Assembly (NCBI RefSeq): GCF_014650995.1
Contig: NZ_BMWA01000005.1
Coordinates: 299,600-363,599, forward strand
Length of the DNA stretch: 64,000 nt
Direction: 5' to 3'
Origin: Streptomyces viridiviolaceus
GTDB taxonomy: Bacteria; Actinomycetota; Actinomycetes; Streptomycetales; Streptomycetaceae
Below, in pieces: positions 60,368-64,000 of this stretch; position 1 is the stretch's first letter, and every line of letters starts with the position of its first letter. Made by a program: the position numbers and the translations under genes. The notes below the pieces were generated by a model. That model did no database searches. It saw only the letters and a list, made by a program, of their open reading frames with translations, and was not told the DNA's origin.

Positions 60368-60411
60368 TCACCTGAAAAGTCATTGACTCCAGGTGATCGC
60401 GTTCCTATGCT
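60368..60411 (+). promoter_or_regulatory. Near-consensus promoter with inverted repeat for a leaderless transglutaminase mRNA
   Basis: TTGACT (60383-60388), 17 bases, TATGCT (60406-60411). The start point would be about 60418, two bases before ATG 60420. An inverted repeat TCACCTG (60368-60374) and CAGGTGA (60390-60396) flanks the -35, which suggests repressor or activator binding. Confidence 0.75.
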
Positions 60412-60419
60412 CTGCGGGC

Positions 60420-60992
60420 ATGGAGCTGATCCAGAACACGCCCGACCTGTCCGCCTACCTGGCGGCCGACGAGGTCATCGACCATGACAATCCCCGTGTG
60501 CGGGAGACGGCCGCCCGGCTCGCGAAGGAGGCGGACGACTCGTATGCCTATGCGCGACTGGCCTACGAGTTCGTGCGCGACACCATCCCGCACTCGCAGG
60601 ATTCCGGCGATCCGCGCGTCACCTGGCGGGCCTCGGACGTCCTGGAGCAGCGCACCGGCATCTGCTACGCCAAGGCCCACGCCCTGGCCGCGCTGCTGCG
60701 GGCCGAGGACATTCCGACCGCGCTGTGCTACCAGCGCTTCGACGTGGTGCACGGCCTGGTCGCCGTACGGTTCAACGGGGCCTGGCACCGGCAGGACCCC
60801 CGTGGCAACAAGCCGGGCGTGAACGCCCAGTTCTCGCTGGAGGGCGAGCAGTTGGCCTTCACGCCGGACCCCCGGGCCCACGAGATGGACCACCCGGTCC
60901 TGTATGCCGAACCGCACCCGGCCGTGATCGAGGCGCTGAAAGCGGCCACGGACCGGCCGCACCTGTGGAGGACGCTCCCCACCGCCCTCTGA
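60420..60992 (+). CDS. Transglutaminase-like cysteine hydrolase family protein
   Basis: 190 residues from ATG 60420. The transglutaminase-core fold shows the catalytic Cys in QRTGICYAKAHALAALLRA, preceded by AYARLAYEFVRDTIPHS, and the His and Asp in VVHGLVAVRFNGAWHRQDPRG. Bacterial proteins of this type are usually proteases, amidases or isopeptide-processing enzymes rather than crosslinkers. No signal peptide, so cytoplasmic. It follows the aldolase gene by 83 bases but has its own promoter. The gap to the next gene (60993-61241) contains no gene I can support. Confidence 0.87.
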   Translation: MELIQNTPDLSAYLAADEVIDHDNPRVRETAARLAKEADDSYAYARLAYEFVRDTIPHSQDSGDPRVTWRASDVLEQRTGICYAKAHALAALLRAEDIPTALCYQRFDVVHGLVAVRFNGAWHRQDPRGNKPGVNAQFSLEGEQLAFTPDPRAHEMDHPVLYAEPHPAVIEALKAATDRPHLWRTLPTAL

Positions 60993-61241
60993 GGCCGGCG
61001 ACGAGGCCGAGGCGGGCGAGGCGGTGCGGCGACGCGGGGGTGAGCTGCCGCCGCCGGAACCGGCGTCAGGGCTCGTGCACCCGGACCGGCGACGAGACGG
61101 CCCCCGTCGTCTCCCTGCCGGGCAGTCAGATGCCGGTGCCCATCGCCGACATCGAGGCGGAGGCACACGAACCGGCCGAGCCGCCGGAGAGGTTCAGTCC
61201 GGGAGCGCGCATCACCGTGCACGCTCCCGACCCGGCCGGGC

Positions 61242-61970
61242 TCAGTGCGCCTCGGCCGTGCGGACCTGCTCGGGAGTGGGGGCCGTGCCCCCGAGGTGGG
61301 CCGGCATCCACCAGGTGTCGTCGGCACTCCTGGGCCGCACCGGGTAGGCGCGCTGCGCGGCCTCCAGAAGCTCCTGGACGCGCTCGCGCAGCCGGCGGGT
61401 GATGGCGCCCGCGTACTGCTCGCGGGGAGCCTCCATCGCCTCGCCGACGCGGATGGTGATGGGGGTGTGGCTGCGCTTGAAGTTGCGGGGATGACCCTTG
61501 GTCCACAGCCGCTGCGTGCCCCACACCGCCATCGGCACCAGGGGCACGCCTGCTTCCTGGGCAAGGCGCGCCGCACCGGACTTGAAGCTCTTGAGTGTGA
61601 ACGACTCGGAGATCGTGGCCTCCGGGAAGACCCCGATGACCTCACCGGACCTCAGCGAGTCCAGGGCGTGCGCGTATGCCGCCTCGCCCTGCTTGCGGTC
61701 GACCGGGATGTGCTTCATCCCGCGCATCAGCGGACCGGAGATCCGGTGCCGGAAGACCGACTCCTTCGCCATGAAGCGGACGAGCCGCTTCTGCGGGAGC
61801 GCGGCCAGGCCGTTGAAGATGAAGTCCAGGTAGCTGATGTGATTGCTCACCAGCACGGCGCCGCCCGAGCGCGGGATGTTCTCCGACCCCCGGCAGTCGA
61901 TCTTGAGATCCCACACCTTGAACATGGTGCGGGCGAGACCGATGACCGGGCGGTAGACGAGTTCTGCCAT
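61242..61970 (-). CDS. 1-acyl-sn-glycerol-3-phosphate acyltransferase family protein (PlsC-like)
   Basis: 242 residues. The acyltransferase block I is SNHISYLDF (H-x4-D), block II FMAKESVFRHRISGPLMRG, block III GVFPEATISES (FPEG-type, with Ala for Gly), and block IV VPLVPMAVWGTQ. It transfers an acyl chain to lysophosphatidate or a similar acceptor at the membrane. A mild N-terminal hydrophobic helix may bind the membrane. Monocistronic, convergent with the transglutaminase gene. Confidence 0.9.
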   Translation of the reverse strand: MAELVYRPVIGLARTMFKVWDLKIDCRGSENIPRSGGAVLVSNHISYLDFIFNGLAALPQKRLVRFMAKESVFRHRISGPLMRGMKHIPVDRKQGEAAYAHALDSLRSGEVIGVFPEATISESFTLKSFKSGAARLAQEAGVPLVPMAVWGTQRLWTKGHPRNFKRSHTPITIRVGEAMEAPREQYAGAITRRLRERVQELLEAAQRAYPVRPRSADDTWWMPAHLGGTAPTPEQVRTAEAH

Positions 61971-62176
61971 GGGCGGGTCGGACCCTTCCTGCTCTGCCTG
62001 GGAAGGGGACTCCCAGTCGAAAGCTACGCAGCCGTAGGTTTACGGCATGTCGCAGATCGTGCCCCAATAACGGCCGGGGAACCAGCCCTCGTGCCCGCCT
62101 GAGGCGAGATCCTCATCACGTCTTCGGCCACGCCGTGGCCAAAACAGCACGGTGAGCCGGGAATCTCCGCCGTCTC

Positions 62177-62596
62177 GTGGACGCTGCAGAAAAGAACGAC
62201 CGAAGTGGCGGCGCGCGTGTCGAAGTGCGCCGATGGAGTGCCGCGGTGGCGGCGGAGCGGGGTGTGCGAGTGCGCGGGCGGGATGACGGCAAGCGGCTCG
62301 GCGCGTCCGATCTGGGCACCGAACTCGGCGCACGCGCAACGCTCGTGCAGTTCTCCAGTGCCTTCTGCGCCCCTTGCCGGGCCACCCGGCGGATCCTCGG
62401 CGAAGTGGCCGGGCTGGTCCCCGGCGTCGCCCACGTCGAGATCGACGCCGAGGCGCATCTGGGCCTCGTCCGGGAACTGGACATCCTCAAGACCCCCACC
62501 GTGCTCGTCCTCGACGCCGACGGCCGGGTCGTGCGACGCGCCGTCGGACAGCCGCGCAAGGCGGACGTGATCGCCGCACTGGGGGAGGCCGTGTGA
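62177..62596 (+). CDS. Thioredoxin-like protein with CAPC redox motif
   Basis: 139 residues if it starts at GTG 62177; GTG 62246 would give a shorter, compact domain. The thioredoxin fold contains LVQFSSAFCAPCRATRRIL with Cys64 and Cys67, then the cis-Pro region ILKTPTVLVLDADGRVV. The first 35 residues are charged and without family resemblance. Related Streptomyces proteins I recall carry a membrane helix before the VRVRGRDDGKRLG segment, which is missing here. It may reduce disulfides or support a peroxidase. Upstream 61971-62176 holds no gene. Confidence 0.82.
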   Translation: MDAAEKNDRSGGARVEVRRWSAAVAAERGVRVRGRDDGKRLGASDLGTELGARATLVQFSSAFCAPCRATRRILGEVAGLVPGVAHVEIDAEAHLGLVRELDILKTPTVLVLDADGRVVRRAVGQPRKADVIAALGEAV

Positions 62597-62740
62597 CCGC
62601 CGCCACGCCGCCCGTGAGGCATTTGCCACATCTTCCGGCTCACCGGACGTAGTTGACTGTGCGTACCACCTGTCGTCGGCCCCACCCCTGCCTTCGGCCC
62701 CTTCCCCCAGGGCGGAGGCGCAACGCAGAAGGACACCCGC

Positions 62741-63250
62741 ATGACGGCCACGCCCGACCTCGGCGCGCCCCGGCTCGCCACCGCCGACCTGCTGCGGTCC
62801 GTCTTCCGGCGGCACGCGGCAGGGGTCGCCGTGATCACCGCCCGCGGCGACGCCGGTCCGGTCGGCTTCACCGCCACCTCCCTCACCTCCGTGTCGGCCG
62901 AGCCGCCGCTGCTCTCCTTCGGCATCGGTACCGGTTCCTCCAGTTGGCCCACGGTGTCCGCGGCCGAGTACGTCGGAGTGCACATACTCGGTGACCACCA
63001 GGAGGGCCTGGCCGCGAGGTTCGCCCGCAGCGGCGCCGACCGGTTCGGCCCGCCCACGGCCTGGCACGAGGGTCCGCGGGGGGTGCCCGTCCTGGACGGC
63101 GTCCTCGCCTGGCTCGTGTGCCGGGTCGTCGGCCGCGTCCCCGCCGGAGACCACCGCATCGTGCTGGCCGAGGTCCTTCTCGGGGACCCCGCGGGCACCG
63201 GCCGGCCTCTGCTGTACCACCAGGGCCGGTTCAACGGCCTGCGGGACTGA
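62741..63250 (+). CDS. Flavin reductase family protein (FMN-binding)
   Basis: 169 residues from ATG 62741. The split-barrel flavin reductase fold is shown by FRRHAAGVAVITARGDAGPVGFTATSLTSVSAEPPLLSF, VGVHILGDHQEGLAARFA and a closing PLLYHQGRFNGL. Such proteins reduce FMN/FAD with NAD(P)H, usually for a partner monooxygenase; none is encoded nearby. It is 144 bases downstream of the thioredoxin-like gene. Confidence 0.91.
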   Translation: MTATPDLGAPRLATADLLRSVFRRHAAGVAVITARGDAGPVGFTATSLTSVSAEPPLLSFGIGTGSSSWPTVSAAEYVGVHILGDHQEGLAARFARSGADRFGPPTAWHEGPRGVPVLDGVLAWLVCRVVGRVPAGDHRIVLAEVLLGDPAGTGRPLLYHQGRFNGLRD

Positions 63251-63418
63251 CCGCCGCCGGGCCCCTCCTGCGAAGCCGTCGAGTTCCGGTTACGCTGCGT
63301 TGCAAAGGTCACAGTTCAAAGCGCTTGCTTAGCGGGAATGAACTGGGTGTACTGACGAGTAATATTCCGGGCGGAGCGCAGGCCGCCCCGACCGGGATCG
63401 GCCGCTTGGGGCGCCTAT

Positions 63419-63438
63419 GCTGCCTGCAAGCAGGCAGC
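63419..63438 (+). promoter_or_regulatory. Hairpin in the etfB leader region
   Basis: GCTGCCTGC (63419-63427), AA, GCAGGCAGC (63430-63438) is a perfect 9-bp inverted repeat 33 bases upstream of the etfB GTG. A -10-like TATGCT (63416-63421) touches it. As DNA it could be an operator; as RNA, with a 2-base loop, it is less likely to fold. Confidence 0.45.
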
Positions 63439-63470
63439 ACTGAAAAAGACGATGCAGTAGGAGAGCCGGC

Positions 63471-64000
63471 GTGAGCTTGAGGATCGTTGTCACTGTGAAG
63501 TACGTGCCCGACGCCACTGGCGACCGGCACTTCGCCGATGACCTGACCGTCGACCGTGACGACGTGGACGGTCTGCTCTCCGAGCTGGACGAGTACGCGG
63601 TCGAGCAGGCGCTGCAGATCTCGGAGAACTCCGACGACGACGTGGAGATCACCGTCCTGACGGTGGGCCCGGAGGACGCCAAGGACGCGCTGCGCAAGGC
63701 GCTGTCCATGGGTGCGGACAAGGCGATCCACGTCGAGGACGACGATCTGCACGGCACGGACGCCATCGGCACCTCCCTGGTCCTGGCCAAGGCGATCGAG
63801 AAGGCCGGCTACGACCTGGTGATCTCCGGTATGGCCTCCACCGACGGCACCATGGGCGTCGTCCCCGCGCTGCTGGCCGAGCGCCTCGGTGTGCCGCAGG
63901 TGACCCTGCTGTCCGAGGTGTCCGTCGAGGACGGCACGGTCAAGGGCCGTCGCGACGGCGACGCCGCCTCCGAGCAGCTCGAGGCGTCGCTGCCGGCCGT
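63471..64000 (+). CDS. etfB: Electron transfer flavoprotein beta subunit, 5' part
   Basis: 176 residues are present and the gene runs off the window end. GTG 63471 follows GGAG by about 8 bases. The opening RIVVTVKYVPD, then LDEYAVEQALQI, VTVLTVGPEDAKDALRKALSMGADKAIHV and DLVISGMASTDGTMGVVPALLAERLG are the standard EtfB sequence, including the AMP-binding and ETF signature region. ETF carries electrons from acyl-CoA dehydrogenases (two are encoded in this window) to ETF:quinone oxidoreductase. etfA is expected just beyond the window. Confidence 0.95.
   Translation, partial: MSLRIVVTVKYVPDATGDRHFADDLTVDRDDVDGLLSELDEYAVEQALQISENSDDDVEITVLTVGPEDAKDALRKALSMGADKAIHVEDDDLHGTDAIGTSLVLAKAIEKAGYDLVISGMASTDGTMGVVPALLAERLGVPQVTLLSEVSVEDGTVKGRRDGDAASEQLEASLPA

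Noticed and set aside
61130..61402. Plus-strand frame beginning MPVPIADIEAEAHEPAEPPERF
   Set aside because: The first 30 residues look protein-like, but the frame runs into the antisense strand of the acyltransferase gene, has no ribosome site and no known match. It could be a small remnant, too weak to list.
1..64000. tRNA, rRNA, CRISPR arrays, transposases, attachment sites, secondary-metabolite synthases
   Set aside because: Looked for in all gaps and genes and not found; intergenic spaces are short, and direct repeats are limited to the operators and low-complexity stretches listed.

Overview
The window is high-GC actinobacterial DNA, almost certainly from a Streptomyces chromosome. Signs are strong third-position G/C bias, many GTG starts, GGAGG ribosome binding sites, ATGA/GTGA stop-start overlaps, one rare TTA leucine codon in an otherwise TTA-free set, and typical Streptomyces families (DUF2267, DUF1360, DUF5997, DUF6214, DUF6421, FUSC, DUF5134). 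It is gene-dense and holds about 58 protein genes. I see no rRNA, tRNA, CRISPR array, insertion sequence or phage genes.

Layout. 1-7 kb: end of a CitA-type sensor kinase, its response regulator, a TetR repressor, and a divergent molybdenum hydroxylase operon (2Fe-2S, FAD and Mo subunits plus XdhC). 7-20 kb: housekeeping and envelope genes (NodB deacetylase, DMT transporter, SDR, MGDG-synthase-like glycosyltransferase, DUF2267/DUF1360/kinase group, DUF5997 with a LysR-like binding protein, DUF4142, HAD and Lrp, FUSC, and a beta-propeller lactonase behind a DasR-like site). 20-23 kb: CbiX-like protein, N-acetylglucosamine kinase, uracil-DNA glycosylase.

23-37 kb is the most interesting part. 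A minus-strand set (TetR, flavin amine oxidase, XRE-TetR fusion regulator, FadH-type Fe-S flavoenzyme) faces an APC permease. A second minus-strand operon of five overlapping genes encodes an acyl-CoA dehydrogenase, a TPP decarboxylase-like enzyme, an amino-acid dehydrogenase, an NDP-forming acyl-CoA ligase and a dienoyl-CoA-reductase-like SDR. The permease promoter region and the five-gene promoter carry the same palindrome (TACTGACTGR-N4-TCAGTCA), so one TetR protein probably controls uptake and breakdown together. The steps fit conversion of an amino acid or amine through an oxo acid or aldehyde to an acyl-CoA and then an enoyl-CoA; the substrate is unknown.

37-51 kb: BNR-repeat protein, AidB-like acyl-CoA dehydrogenase with divergent PaaX regulator, old yellow enzyme with divergent ArsR regulator, ferredoxin reductase, DUF305 lipoprotein and LVIVD protein, then HAD, PAP2, M56 and DUF5134 genes. 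51-64 kb: FUSC-MarR operon, VOC and GNAT proteins, a glycerophosphodiesterase, a DUF6421/SDR/aldolase operon followed by a probably leaderless transglutaminase gene, an acyltransferase, thioredoxin-like protein, flavin reductase and the start of etfB. Several promoters here put the transcription start within a few bases of the start codon. Three small coding remnants (7.1, 15.7 and 41.4 kb) suggest local gene decay.
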